From: Pseudomonadota bacterium
GTDB taxonomy: Bacteria > Desulfobacterota > Desulfovibrionia > Desulfovibrionales > Desulfovibrionaceae
Direction: 5' to 3'
Length of the DNA: 64,000 nt
Assembly (NCBI GenBank): GCA_023419375.1
Contig: JAEZYD010000022.1
Span: 166,122-230,121, forward strand
Of this stretch, positions 37,177 through 45,420 are shown in pieces. The position numbers and the translations under genes are program-made. The notes beneath the pieces are model-generated. The model saw only the letters and a program-made list of their open reading frames with translations, had not been told where the DNA came from and made no database searches. How positions within the stretch are numbered: the stretch's first letter is position 1; the number at the start of each line of letters is the position of its first letter.

Positions 37177-38793
37177 CTATCCCGGCTGGCCGTTGCCCGA
37201 GCCGGGCAGAAAGCCCCCGCTGACAAAGACGCTGGAAGAAGATTGCGAGACATGCTCCTTTTCCTCTTCCGGCAGGGGAAAGAGCTCGTCCTCAAGCTCG
37301 GCAAGGCTGGGATTGGCATTGTGTTCCGCTGCCTGAGCATGGGCAGGTTGCGGAGCCTGCTCCTGTACGGGCTGTCCTTCAATACCATCATGGGGCTGCG
37401 CCACCGGGGCCGGGGATGATTCCGCAAGGTGCGCGTCTGCCTGCGCTCCCGATTCCGGCATGGAATCCTGCATTATTTCGGGCGAGGCATTGGCAGAAGA
37501 AACTGCGGCAGCAGGCTGCGCGGCAGCATCCATTGGCGCAGGCTCCTGCCCTTGCTCAAAAGATTCAGCGGCAGCAGCCACATCAGCAGGCCCGGATGCG
37601 GGCAAAATTTCGCCAGGTGCGAGGCCAGCGCCATCCTGCCCTGCAAAGGAGGGCTGCTCTGGCTGTATGTCATGGGCCATATCGGGTGCGGATTCGGGCG
37701 CAACTTCCTGCCCTGATTCCGGGGAGGATTCCGTCAGGGGCTCTGCAAAATGCTCTGGCAGCAGTTCCGGCTGTTCCGCCCCACCCTCTGCCGCTGTCGC
37801 AACTTCAGCCACTGGCGCAGGCGCAGGTTCCACCACAGGTGCAGCCTCGGGCACGACTTGCGTCAGCCGCTCAGATTCACGCGCAGCAGTGGCGCTCACC
37901 TCTTCCCCCGCCCTTTCTTCCTCGGGGCGCGGCGGCAAGGTCAGATGCTCCAGAATGCCGTTGACCATTTCACGGTAATGTTCGCGCAGATTCTCCACCG
38001 AACCGCTGACGCTCTCGGCCACAAGGCCGCCAGCCTCAACAGAAGGATCGCCGTTCACGATCCACTGGCTCAGCTCGGGCACGCGCTCGCGGGCGGCCCG
38101 GAAAAGGTCGCTCACGGTGTCCTCGTCATCGGGGTGCACGCGGATGCTCACGGTGGCGCGGTCTTCCAGCAGTTGCAGGGAACCAAAGACCAGATTTTGC
38201 AAAATGCGCTGATGCTCTGCCTGCAAAATCCAGCCGGTTCCGGCCTCAACGGCAACACGGGCCAGTTCGGCCAGCTCATCGCGCCAGGCTTCGCCAAGGC
38301 TGTGCCGTTGCGCCTCGAGCGCGCGCAGCATGTTGCCGAGCATCTGCCCCACATCAACGCGGAATTCCTTAAGCTCTGCCCCGGCCTGCTCCATGCCCGC
38401 CTGAAAGCCCTCGTTATGCGCATTGCTGCGGATAAACTCGGCTTCTTCGCGCAGATCACGGGCCTTGCCGTGCTCGGCCTCGGCCTCGGCCAGTTCAGCC
38501 TGCGCCTGCGCCTTCAGCTCTTTCGCTTCGCGCGTGAACTGCTCCACGCGGGCCTGAGCCTCGACCCCGGCCTCCTCCAGCACCTTTTGCCTTTCGGCAT
38601 AGGCTGCGCCAAGAATCTCGCGCGCGCGTTCCTCGGCCCTGGCGCGCACCCGGGCAAGATAATCCTCCTGCTGCTGGTGCTGGGCGCGTTCACGGAGCAA
38701 GGGTTCCTGCATGGCGTCAAGCTGCTGAGGTGTTGCCTCGCGCTCGCCCATGAAGATGGTGCCCCATTTTTTGCGCAACTGGTCTGACGCCAT
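37177..38793 (-). CDS. fliH: Flagellar assembly protein FliH with long low-complexity tail
   Basis: FliH is the stator-like regulator of FliI. Residues about 1-275 are a typical FliH: an Ala/Glu/Arg-rich coiled coil (about 25-130) and a V-ATPase-E-like C domain (ILQNLVFGSLQLLEDRATVSIRVHPDD...VNGDPSVEAGGLVAE). Residues about 280-500 are an Ala/Pro/Glu/Gln-rich, probably disordered extension. The chain ends with an acidic SLAELEDELFPLPEEE motif. At 538 residues it is about twice the usual length. Its place between fliG and fliI supports the call. Confidence 0.9.
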   Translation of the reverse strand: MASDQLRKKWGTIFMGEREATPQQLDAMQEPLLRERAQHQQQEDYLARVRARAEERAREILGAAYAERQKVLEEAGVEAQARVEQFTREAKELKAQAQAELAEAEAEHGKARDLREEAEFIRSNAHNEGFQAGMEQAGAELKEFRVDVGQMLGNMLRALEAQRHSLGEAWRDELAELARVAVEAGTGWILQAEHQRILQNLVFGSLQLLEDRATVSIRVHPDDEDTVSDLFRAARERVPELSQWIVNGDPSVEAGGLVAESVSGSVENLREHYREMVNGILEHLTLPPRPEEERAGEEVSATAARESERLTQVVPEAAPVVEPAPAPVAEVATAAEGGAEQPELLPEHFAEPLTESSPESGQEVAPESAPDMAHDIQPEQPSFAGQDGAGLAPGEILPASGPADVAAAAESFEQGQEPAPMDAAAQPAAAVSSANASPEIMQDSMPESGAQADAHLAESSPAPVAQPHDGIEGQPVQEQAPQPAHAQAAEHNANPSLAELEDELFPLPEEEKEHVSQSSSSVFVSGGFLPGSGNGQPG

Positions 38794-38830
38794 GCCGGGT
38801 TCCGATGGTTACAGATTCTGCGGCAGGCCG

Positions 38831-39826
38831 CTACACAAACACGTCGCCAGCGCCACGGCTGATGACAAGCTTGTTTTCGCCTTCAAGCCGCCGCACGATC
38901 TTGACGACGTTCTGCTGGGCCGACTCCACGTCCGAAAGCTTGGCCGGGCCCATGAATTCCAGTTCTTCGCGAATCATGTTGCCCGCGCGTTCGGACATAT
39001 TCTTGAAGAATTTTTCCTTGAGGTCGTCGCTGGCTCCACGCAGGGCCAGGGTGAGATCTTCGTTGGAAATTTCCTTCAGCATTTCGCGCACGCCACGGTC
39101 GTCAATATTCTTGCAGTCCTCAAACACAAACATGAGGTTGCGGATATCTTCGGCCATCTGCGCGGAATCTTCTTCGATCTCGGAGAGCACTTCTTCTTCG
39201 GTGGCGCGGTCCACAGCGTTGAGAATTTCTGCCACAGACTGCACGCCGCCCACTTTTTTGCCTTCCTTGCCGCCCATGGCGATAAGCTGGCTTGTGAGCA
39301 CCTTGTCCACTTCCATGAGCATTTCTTCCGGCACGGCTTCAAGCCGCGCAAGGCGCATGAGCACCTCGGCGCGCACGCCTGCGGGAAGGTTTGTCAATAA
39401 ATTGGCGGCCTGATCCGGATGCAGGTGACCGATGATGAGGGCCAGGGTTTGCGGATGTTCGTTGCGCAGAATCTGTGAAAGCAGTTTGGGGCTGACCGAT
39501 TCCAGCTCGCGGAAGGGCGCAGGGCCGGTTTCAAGGCTCAGGGAGTCCATAACGTACTTGGCGGTCTCAGGATCAAGGTTTTTGACCAGCAGGCGTTTCA
39601 GCGTATCGCTGCCGCCAGTGATCATATCCACGCCTTCAACCAGCGATTCGTGGAATTCGCGCAGCACTTCTTCGACTGTTTCGCGCGGCACAGGTTCCAA
39701 TTCCACGATAGCTCTGGAGATGTCGGCTATTTCCTGCCGGTCCATGCGTTTGAACACGTCAGCCGTGAATTTGTCGCCCATGGCGAGCAGCAGCACTGCA
39801 GTACGCTGTTTGCCGGTCAACTCCAT
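38831..39826 (-). CDS. fliG: Flagellar motor switch protein FliG
   Basis: FliG couples the MS ring to the C ring and receives torque from the stators. The 331-residue length is normal. The N-terminal domain that binds the FliF tail, the middle domain with EHPQTLAL (about 125-132), and the C-terminal torque domain with FEDCKNIDDRGVREML and ALRGASDDLKEKFFKNMSERA are all visible. It starts 47 bases after a microprotein that resembles the FliF tail, which is the part FliG normally binds. Confidence 0.97.
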   Translation of the reverse strand: MELTGKQRTAVLLLAMGDKFTADVFKRMDRQEIADISRAIVELEPVPRETVEEVLREFHESLVEGVDMITGGSDTLKRLLVKNLDPETAKYVMDSLSLETGPAPFRELESVSPKLLSQILRNEHPQTLALIIGHLHPDQAANLLTNLPAGVRAEVLMRLARLEAVPEEMLMEVDKVLTSQLIAMGGKEGKKVGGVQSVAEILNAVDRATEEEVLSEIEEDSAQMAEDIRNLMFVFEDCKNIDDRGVREMLKEISNEDLTLALRGASDDLKEKFFKNMSERAGNMIREELEFMGPAKLSDVESAQQNVVKIVRRLEGENKLVISRGAGDVFV

Positions 39827-39873
39827 CTCCCTACTCCTTCACCGAGATCCGCACTAGGCTTGCCCGGGGTTGC

Positions 39874-40080
39874 TTATTCCTTGTCTGCAAGCCAGCGCTT
39901 GATAAGCCGCACGGCCTGATCCATATGCTGCTCGGTAATGTGAAAGAGCCGCATTTTCAATTCTTCAACACGCTGGTTGCTTTCTTTTTGCGCAAGGCGC
40001 AAAGCCTTGAGCTGCGAGAGCGTCGAGCTGCTTTCCGTCAACTGACGGTCTGGTGCTTTAGGCGGTAGCTGTTTCATCAT
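39874..40080 (-). CDS. FliF C-terminal-tail-like microprotein
   Basis: This 68-residue frame overlaps the end of fliF by 23 bases and precedes fliG by 47. Its last 28 residues (LKMRLFHITEQHMDQAVRLI...) align without gaps with the FliF C terminus (LKSHIFTLSDNHMEQVVMLV...). I count 10 identities and about 10 conservative changes. In FliF this tail is the FliG-binding segment. The first 40 residues are polar and helical. The ribosome site is weak (GGATG), so expression probably depends on coupling to fliF. A second ATG lies at 40077. It could bind FliG; not tested. Confidence 0.75.
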   Translation of the reverse strand: MMKQLPPKAPDRQLTESSSTLSQLKALRLAQKESNQRVEELKMRLFHITEQHMDQAVRLIKRWLADKE

Positions 40081-41701
40081 TTTTCATCCAGCCGCGCACC
40101 AGCATCACCACCTGCTCCATATGATTATCGGAAAGGGTGAAAATGTGCGACTTCAAGGCTTCAATATCTTTGAAAACCAGTTCATCGTCTTCTTCGTCTG
40201 CGCCAGCCTCGTCATCTGCCTTGGAGGCCTCTTCAAGGGCCTCATACAGGGCCAGCTGTTCTTCGGCTGCGGGCAGACCTTCAAGCCCCTCAATCATTTC
40301 ACCGGCTTCGACCTTGGGCCGGATGAGGGCCAGAACCACGGGCCGCACCACAAGCATGAGGAACAAAAAGGCCAGCAGCGCGTTGAGCAGGGGCTTGCCC
40401 AGCCGTTCGGCATAATCGGCCAGCATTTCGGCAAAGTTGGGATCCTTGGGCGGCTCGGAATCCGTAAACGGAGCGGAGCTTACTTCCAGAGCATCGCCAC
40501 GGGCCTTGTCCAGACCCACGGCATTGGTGACAAGCTGGCGCACCCGCTCGAGGTCATCGGCCTTGCGCGGCACAAATGTCCACGCTCCGCTGGTCTTTTC
40601 ATACGTCCCATCGATAAGGACTGCAACCGTCATGCGCTTTAAATCGCCCACATTGGATACGATTTGCTGTTCTTCCTTGTTAATTTCGTAGTTTGTGGTG
40701 CGGGTTTCGCGGCTGCCGTTCTGCTGTGAAACAGATCCGGTTATGCCATCACCCCTGAAATTGGCGTCTGGCGAACCACCTTCAAGGTTGGAGCGACCCT
40801 GATTGGTTTCTTCACTGCGCTGCTCGCTGCGTACTGCGGTTTTTTCGGGGTCAAACAGTTCGCGGCGGATGGTGCGCTGGCTGAAATCCATATCCACGTT
40901 GACCTTGGCGATAACACGGCCAGGGCCAAACATGGGCTGCAACATTTCTTCAATACGGCGTTCAAGGTTGCGCTGCACCTGCTGGCGGTGTTCCATCTGG
41001 GTGGAGCTTGCACCGGCAAGGCTGTCTGATTCCGGCTGATACAGCACCTTGCCGCCATTGTCTGAAATGGAAACGTGCGTTTTGTCCAGTCCTTCAACAG
41101 CCATGAGCATCATGTTGAGGATGGCGTTGATTTCTTTCTGGTCGGGCTTGAGGTTGGGACGCTTGAGCTTGAGCACGACCGAGGCCGAGGGGGACTGGCG
41201 TTCTTCCACAAACAGGCTGCGGTGCGGAATGACCAGATGCACGCGCGCGCTTTCCACATTGGGGAACTCGCTGATGGTACGCGAAAGTTCACCCTGCAAG
41301 GCGCGAGTGTAGTTAATTTTCTGCACAAAGTCGGTTTGCCCGACTTTTACCTTGTCAAAAATTTCAAAACCTATGCCCTGCCCCACAAGACCGCCTTCGC
41401 CCGCGATCTTGATGCGTTCATCGTACACAACTTCCTTGGGAACAAGAATTGTTTTCCCGTTGTCCGTTAGTTGGTACATGACCTTGTCTGCCTGGAGCGA
41501 CTTGATGACAACGCCGGCGTCTTCGGCGCTGAGGTTGGAATACAGCACTCTCATATCTGGCCGCGAGGCCCAGACAGAAAGGCCAATGGCCGCAGAGCCG
41601 ATAAGTACAAATCCACCCAAGACCATCACGCGCTGCGCGACGCTCATTCTGGCCCAGACTGCCTTGATGGAATTGACAAGTTGCGTAAGAAAAGCCGGCA
41701 T
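40058..41701 (-). CDS. fliF: Flagellar MS-ring protein FliF
   Basis: FliF forms the membrane MS ring of the flagellar basal body. The 547-residue protein has a membrane helix near 22-43, the periplasmic ring-building motifs (YSNLSAEDAGVV; ARVHLVIPHRSLFVEERQSPSASVVLKL), a second membrane helix near 435-460, and an acidic cytoplasmic tail ending in the FliG-binding segment. The start at 41701 (MPAFLTQLV) has an AGGAG site; a longer frame from 41791 is rejected. The stop overlaps the following microprotein gene. Confidence 0.97.
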   Translation of the reverse strand: MPAFLTQLVNSIKAVWARMSVAQRVMVLGGFVLIGSAAIGLSVWASRPDMRVLYSNLSAEDAGVVIKSLQADKVMYQLTDNGKTILVPKEVVYDERIKIAGEGGLVGQGIGFEIFDKVKVGQTDFVQKINYTRALQGELSRTISEFPNVESARVHLVIPHRSLFVEERQSPSASVVLKLKRPNLKPDQKEINAILNMMLMAVEGLDKTHVSISDNGGKVLYQPESDSLAGASSTQMEHRQQVQRNLERRIEEMLQPMFGPGRVIAKVNVDMDFSQRTIRRELFDPEKTAVRSEQRSEETNQGRSNLEGGSPDANFRGDGITGSVSQQNGSRETRTTNYEINKEEQQIVSNVGDLKRMTVAVLIDGTYEKTSGAWTFVPRKADDLERVRQLVTNAVGLDKARGDALEVSSAPFTDSEPPKDPNFAEMLADYAERLGKPLLNALLAFLFLMLVVRPVVLALIRPKVEAGEMIEGLEGLPAAEEQLALYEALEEASKADDEAGADEEDDELVFKDIEALKSHIFTLSDNHMEQVVMLVRGWMKNDETATA

Positions 41702-42017
41702 AAGGTAGCTCCTGCGAAGACGTGGCGTAATTCCGGCACGTTGGCCGGGCATATGCCCTGGCAAAGCAATTGCCATGCCACTTTTTAACACTCTGTAATT
41801 ACAGTATTTTTAAAAATGCCCGCCAAGTCGTTCAAATTTGTGACACTGCGCCAGAAACGCCGAATCCCCCAAGGCACAGCCAGTGGGGGATTCGGCGTTC
41901 AGGAGTATCACGCGCGGAAAGGAAAATCTGAAATTTATAACATGTGCCTGCCTTGGCGTATTGCGAGGTAAAAAAACGCCCTGCGCCCCGGCGGCGAGCA
42001 TCTGCTCACGCAGTTGC

Positions 42018-42464
42018 CTAGAACTGCATGCGGGAAATTTCCTTGTAGGCCTCAAGCACCTTGCCGCGCACGGCAGAGGTCAGCTTCATGGCCATGCTGG
42101 ATTTCTGCATGGTGATCATGAGTTCGTGCACATTCTGGGTGCGGCCTGCGGCGAAATCTTCGATAGCCGCATTTTTGGCGTTGTCCAGTTCGTTAACCTT
42201 GTTGAGCGAACCTTTGACGGTGCCGGAAAAGCTGTTCTGCGGCGTCACAGGCGTGTGCGCCTGGGTGGGATATTTGATAAAATCCGCATGGGCGCCAAAA
42301 TTTTCGCCCCGGTCAACGCTGTCGCGCAAAAGGCTCTGGTCAAGAGTTTTGGCAAACTGGGTCTGGCTGCCGATGGAGCCGCCCTGCTGCATGCTGCTCT
42401 GCACCTTGCTGAAATTCTGCACTGCCTCGCTGTACGCCCGCATGCCAACTGCCTGAATGCTCAT
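42018..42464 (-). CDS. fliE: Flagellar hook-basal body complex protein FliE
   Basis: FliE joins the MS ring to the rod. The 148-residue protein has the family C terminus (NVHELMITMQKSSMAMKLTSAVRGKVLEAYKEISRMQF). Its N-terminal part is longer than the usual 100-110 residues and is Gln/Ser-rich. A GGAGG site precedes the ATG. A MITE-like element lies just upstream, between it and flgC. Confidence 0.95.
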   Translation of the reverse strand: MSIQAVGMRAYSEAVQNFSKVQSSMQQGGSIGSQTQFAKTLDQSLLRDSVDRGENFGAHADFIKYPTQAHTPVTPQNSFSGTVKGSLNKVNELDNAKNAAIEDFAAGRTQNVHELMITMQKSSMAMKLTSAVRGKVLEAYKEISRMQF

Positions 42465-42518
42465 AACAACCTCCGCGCTCCAAAAAATCTTTTTTATGCT
42501 GTCATCGTGGTCATGGTT

Positions 42519-42669
42519 TAGGGGCTGCTTCTAAATAAAATATTTTGCGCCGAGGACAAGGAAAACAGTGTTTTTACGACAGGAGTGGACGCTTTTTGTC
42601 CATGACTGGAGTAAAAAATGCTGTATGACGCAGTGATCGGCCAAAAGAATTATTTAGTAACAGACCCTA
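42519..42669. mobile_element. MITE-like element between flgC and fliE
   Basis: The body 42521-42667 (147 bp) has imperfect terminal inverted repeats of about 27 bp, starting GGGGCTGCTTCTAAATAA on the left and GGGTCTGTTACTAAATAA on the right. It is flanked by TA dinucleotides (42519-42520 and 42668-42669) as a possible target duplication. The interior is also an imperfect palindrome (GCCGA near each end), so the whole element can fold as one long hairpin. It has no transposase. The right repeat overlaps the flgC stop codon. Confidence 0.75.
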
Positions 42670-43104
42670 ACGGCCAATATCCAACGCTTTGATATACATG
42701 CCCTTGACGGCATCCACCGTAGTGACGTTGGCCTCATAGTTGCGCTGGGCAGTCATGAGGTTGGCCATTTCCTCAACCACGTTGATGTCGGGATACATGA
42801 CGTAGCCTTCCGCGTTGGCGTCAGGGTTGCCTGGCTCGTACACCCGCTTGAAGGGCCGGTTGTCCATGGTCACGGCAGAAACACGCACGCCCTGCACCGC
42901 CCTGTCGAGGGCCGAACGCATGTGGATGGAAAAAGGATCATCCACATCAGCCGTTTGCTGCACCACGCTGCGCCGACGGTACGGCCCGCCCTGGGGCGTG
43001 CGCGTCGTCTTGGCGTTGGCAAGGTTCATCGAAATGGTGTTGATGCGGGTGCGGTCGGCTGAAAGGCCGGACGCGCTGATATCAAATGCCGTCATGAAGT
43101 CCAT
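42667..43104 (-). CDS. flgC: Flagellar basal-body rod protein FlgC
   Basis: FlgC is a proximal rod subunit. The 145-residue protein has the N-terminal rod signature FDISASGLSADRTRINTISMNLANA and the C-terminal helix AQRNYEANVTTVDAVKGMYIKALDIG. An AGGAGG site precedes the ATG at 43104. Its TAG stop (42669-42667) lies at the edge of the MITE-like element, yet the protein length is normal. Confidence 0.96.
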   Translation of the reverse strand: MDFMTAFDISASGLSADRTRINTISMNLANAKTTRTPQGGPYRRRSVVQQTADVDDPFSIHMRSALDRAVQGVRVSAVTMDNRPFKRVYEPGNPDANAEGYVMYPDINVVEEMANLMTAQRNYEANVTTVDAVKGMYIKALDIGR

Positions 43105-43176
43105 GGCTTCCTCCTACACTGTCCGCTGCCGGGGTTCTTATGCCGCGTATGGAAGCGGCGCGGCGGCGGGCGAAAA

Positions 43177-43590
43177 TCAGGACTGCTTGCCATCCTGGAT
43201 GATGGTGTTCAGCCCTTCAAAAGACTTGGTCATCACCTGGGTAAGCGCTGTGTACTGCAACTGGTTCTTGGCATGTTTTGCCATTTCTTTATCAATATTG
43301 ACGCGGTCCTCGCCGTGAACAACGCGGGGTTTGACCGCCAAATCCCATTCCGGCCCAAAAGAATCAGGCCTGAAAGCCGTGGGCATGTGGGAAGATTCCG
43401 TGCGGGTCATCTCCCCTCTTGCATCAAGCCCGAGGGCCGATTGCAGTTCTTTTTCAAAAGACAACTCGCGCGGCTTGTAGTTGGGCGTCTCCACGTTGGC
43501 GATATTGCCCGCAATGACGTTCTGCCGCTGCAACTGCATATCCATGACCTTGCCCACAAGGCCCATCTGCATATTGAACATTGATTTCAT
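43177..43590 (-). CDS. flgB: Flagellar basal-body rod protein FlgB
   Basis: FlgB is a proximal rod subunit and the first gene of this operon. The 137-residue protein has the signature RQNVIAGNIANVETPNYKPRELSFEKEL near its N terminus and a C-terminal helical segment that packs in the rod. A G-rich ribosome site precedes the ATG. A sigma-54-type promoter lies about 50 bases upstream. Confidence 0.96.
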   Translation of the reverse strand: MKSMFNMQMGLVGKVMDMQLQRQNVIAGNIANVETPNYKPRELSFEKELQSALGLDARGEMTRTESSHMPTAFRPDSFGPEWDLAVKPRVVHGEDRVNIDKEMAKHAKNQLQYTALTQVMTKSFEGLNTIIQDGKQS

Positions 43591-43635
43591 ACTACGTACC
43601 CCCGTGCTTCACGGAAATCTGCTTGCCAAGCCTTT

Positions 43636-43651
43636 AGCAACAAGCGTTCCA
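43636..43651 (-). promoter_or_regulatory. Sigma-54 promoter of the flgB operon
   Basis: On the minus strand TGGAACG (43651-43645), four bases, then TTGCT (43640-43636). This matches the RpoN consensus TGGCACG-N4-TTGCW with one mismatch and has the required GG-N10-GC spacing. It lies 46 bases before flgB. An RpoN-dependent activator is therefore expected elsewhere. Confidence 0.75.
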
Positions 43652-43767
43652 TAGCATAAAAACTGTGCAATTAATGGATGTTAAAAAACAAAGATTTGGC
43701 AGAGGTCGATATTTTGACAGACGCCAGGGCGTTCCGTCAGGCTTGAACGCAGGCGCAAAAAAAGAAA

Positions 43768-43792
43768 AACCCGCCCGAAAATCCGGGCGGGG
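43768..43792 (-). terminator. Terminator of the exonuclease operon
   Basis: On the minus strand the stem CCCGCCCG/CGGGCGGG (43784-43791 with 43770-43777) and a six-base loop are followed by a long T-rich run. It separates this operon from the flgB promoter. Confidence 0.9.
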
Positions 43793-43822
43793 TCAATCTG
43801 ACGGGAATGGACGAAATGCGGC

Positions 43823-44353
43823 TTACAGTTTCATCTGGGCATCGGTGACGCCCAGAGCGCGCAACTGCAAATAGATGCGGGCGCAGGCCTCCGCATCCGA
43901 ACCGGCATGGTGGTGGTTCAGCGCAATCCCAAAGTAGGCGCTCACGCTGCTGAGCTTTTTGGAGGCAAGCGGCAGGCTGCGGCGGGAGCCTTTGAGCGTG
44001 CACAAAAAAGGCGCGCGGGGTTCCTGCACTCCCACTGCATGGCAGCTTGCGGCAAGCACACGTTTGTCAAAGGAGGCATTGTGCGCAAGCAGGCTGCCCG
44101 CCCCCTCAAGAAAGGCATCCATCTGCGGCCACAGTTCGGCAAAAGTGGGCGCATCCTTCAGCATGGGCCAGGTCAAACCGTGTATCTCGGTAAACATCAC
44201 GCGCGATGACGGCGGCTTGATAAGGCTGTAAAAAACATCGGTCACCCTGCCCTGCTCAATACGAGCAAGGCCCACGGCGCAAGCGCTGTGGGCCGAGTAG
44301 CCGGAAGTTTCAAAATCAATAGCTACACTACGGCTCAAATCTGTAGAAACCAC
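43823..44353 (-). CDS. DnaQ-like 3'-5' exonuclease (DEDDh)
   Basis: This 176-residue exonuclease-fold protein has the ExoI motif AIDFETSG (Asp, Glu), a middle motif LLAHNASFD, and the last motif HHHAGSDAEACA with the His and Asp of the DEDDh class. It resembles stand-alone exonucleases and the epsilon-like domain; which nucleic acid it acts on is unclear. The start is GTG (44353), with a modest AGAG site overlapping the stop region of the upstream gene. Confidence 0.92.
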   Translation of the reverse strand: MVSTDLSRSVAIDFETSGYSAHSACAVGLARIEQGRVTDVFYSLIKPPSSRVMFTEIHGLTWPMLKDAPTFAELWPQMDAFLEGAGSLLAHNASFDKRVLAASCHAVGVQEPRAPFLCTLKGSRRSLPLASKKLSSVSAYFGIALNHHHAGSDAEACARIYLQLRALGVTDAQMKL

Positions 44354-44355
44354 AC

Positions 44356-44778
44356 TTACTCTTTTGCGGCTTTGTGGGCGGCTTCGGCCAGACGCGCCTT
44401 GATATAGTCGCGCATGACGGCATCGTCGTCCTCGAGGTTAAAGCAACGGGCGTCTTCGCCCATGAGGCCGCCGGGCACAAAGTCGCCCTTTTCGCCGGGG
44501 TCGGAGACCATTTCGTCATAAAAGCAAATGGAAAGCCAGCGGCTTGCCGGTTCATCATCCACCACATCCAGCAGCACAAAGAGTACACGCTCGGTCTGTA
44601 CGCTGTGACGCGCCCGCAGGGAATAACTTACGCCGGGCCGGGCCTTGAAAGTAAAGGAAATATTGCTGTGCGCGGCCAGAAAATCCATGTATTCCGTAAA
44701 GGATTTCTTGATGTTAAGCGGGTCATCCTGCCAGGAATCAAGAAACTTACGCAGTTCTTCGGAACCTGTAACTTCCAT
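44356..44778 (-). CDS. Protein of unknown function
   Basis: This 140-residue soluble acidic protein starts at 44778 behind a clear AAAGGAG site. It contains a beta-rich middle (NISFTFKARPGVSYSLRARH; RVLFVLLDVVDDEPASRWLSICFYDEM) and a helical Ala/Lys-rich C terminus. No family is recognised. It lies two bases before the exonuclease gene on the same strand, so the two are co-transcribed. Confidence 0.82.
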   Translation of the reverse strand: MEVTGSEELRKFLDSWQDDPLNIKKSFTEYMDFLAAHSNISFTFKARPGVSYSLRARHSVQTERVLFVLLDVVDDEPASRWLSICFYDEMVSDPGEKGDFVPGGLMGEDARCFNLEDDDAVMRDYIKARLAEAAHKAAKE

Positions 44779-44809
44779 ACGCGCTCCTTTTATGGGTTAC
44801 GGCGGCGTG

Positions 44810-45298
44810 TCAGCGGGTCCATTGCCAGGGGGGGGTGCCAATATTCAGCCCCCAAATGCCACGCCTGTCCAATACCGCCTGATGTTCCTGAATGAGCCAG
44901 CGACGGCAAAAAATAGCCCTGCACTTCTGCCTGTCCACCCAGGCCAGACCTTCCATCACCAGCTTGTAGTTGACGGAATCACCGCCCACCTGCACAAGCG
45001 CGGTAATGAGGCCAGCTTCGAGCTGTCCCACGTCTTCAACGTCCACTTTGGACCCCGCGGGCATCATGCGCTGCAAATAGGCCAGCGCCTGAGGCCCGTA
45101 AGGCTGCCTGAGACTGGGAGCTTCAATGCCGTAAAAAACCAGCACTTTCTCTGGTTCTTCACTGTCTTTCTTGGTACTGACTAAAATGGTATTGCCGTCT
45201 TCCACTCTTACCACATACGCATCCCACGTTGTAGCCGCAGCAGCAGGAGACACAGCCAGAACCATAAGGATCATACTTGCAAAAAGCCGGTTAAGCAT
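44810..45298 (-). CDS. Secreted SNase-fold protein, catalytic residues apparently lost
   Basis: This 162-residue protein has a signal peptide (MLNRLFASMILMVLAVSPAAAA) and a staphylococcal-nuclease-like fold: VVRVEDGNTILV, YGIEAPSLRQPYGPQALAYLQ, and a C-terminal WLIQEHQAVLDRRGIWG. In active SNases an Arg precedes the 'GIDAPE' strand, a Glu follows it, and a second Arg sits in the 'GR-LA' strand. Here these positions appear to be Phe-Tyr, Ser-Leu and Gly-Leu, so it may be inactive. The start at 45298 has an AGGGG site and gives the signal peptide; a longer frame from 45391 is rejected. Confidence 0.78.
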   Translation of the reverse strand: MLNRLFASMILMVLAVSPAAAATTWDAYVVRVEDGNTILVSTKKDSEEPEKVLVFYGIEAPSLRQPYGPQALAYLQRMMPAGSKVDVEDVGQLEAGLITALVQVGGDSVNYKLVMEGLAWVDRQKCRAIFCRRWLIQEHQAVLDRRGIWGLNIGTPPWQWTR

Positions 45299-45344
45299 TG
45301 CTGAACCCCTCGGTAAAGGCCTGCAAATGTGAGCCAACAGATAA

Positions 45345-45387
45345 TGCCTGTGCCGCCAGACCTTTGTCAAGGCAGGCGGCACAGGCA
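45345..45387 (-). terminator. Hairpin after feoB
   Basis: A perfect 13-bp stem (TGCCTGTGCCGCC 45345-45357 with GGCGGCACAGGCA 45375-45387) lies 34 bases after the feoB stop. The T-run is weak (ATTATCTGTT). Confidence 0.65.
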
Positions 45388-45420
45388 TCAAGGAGGGGAA
45401 TCAGAAATCAAACAGTAGTG

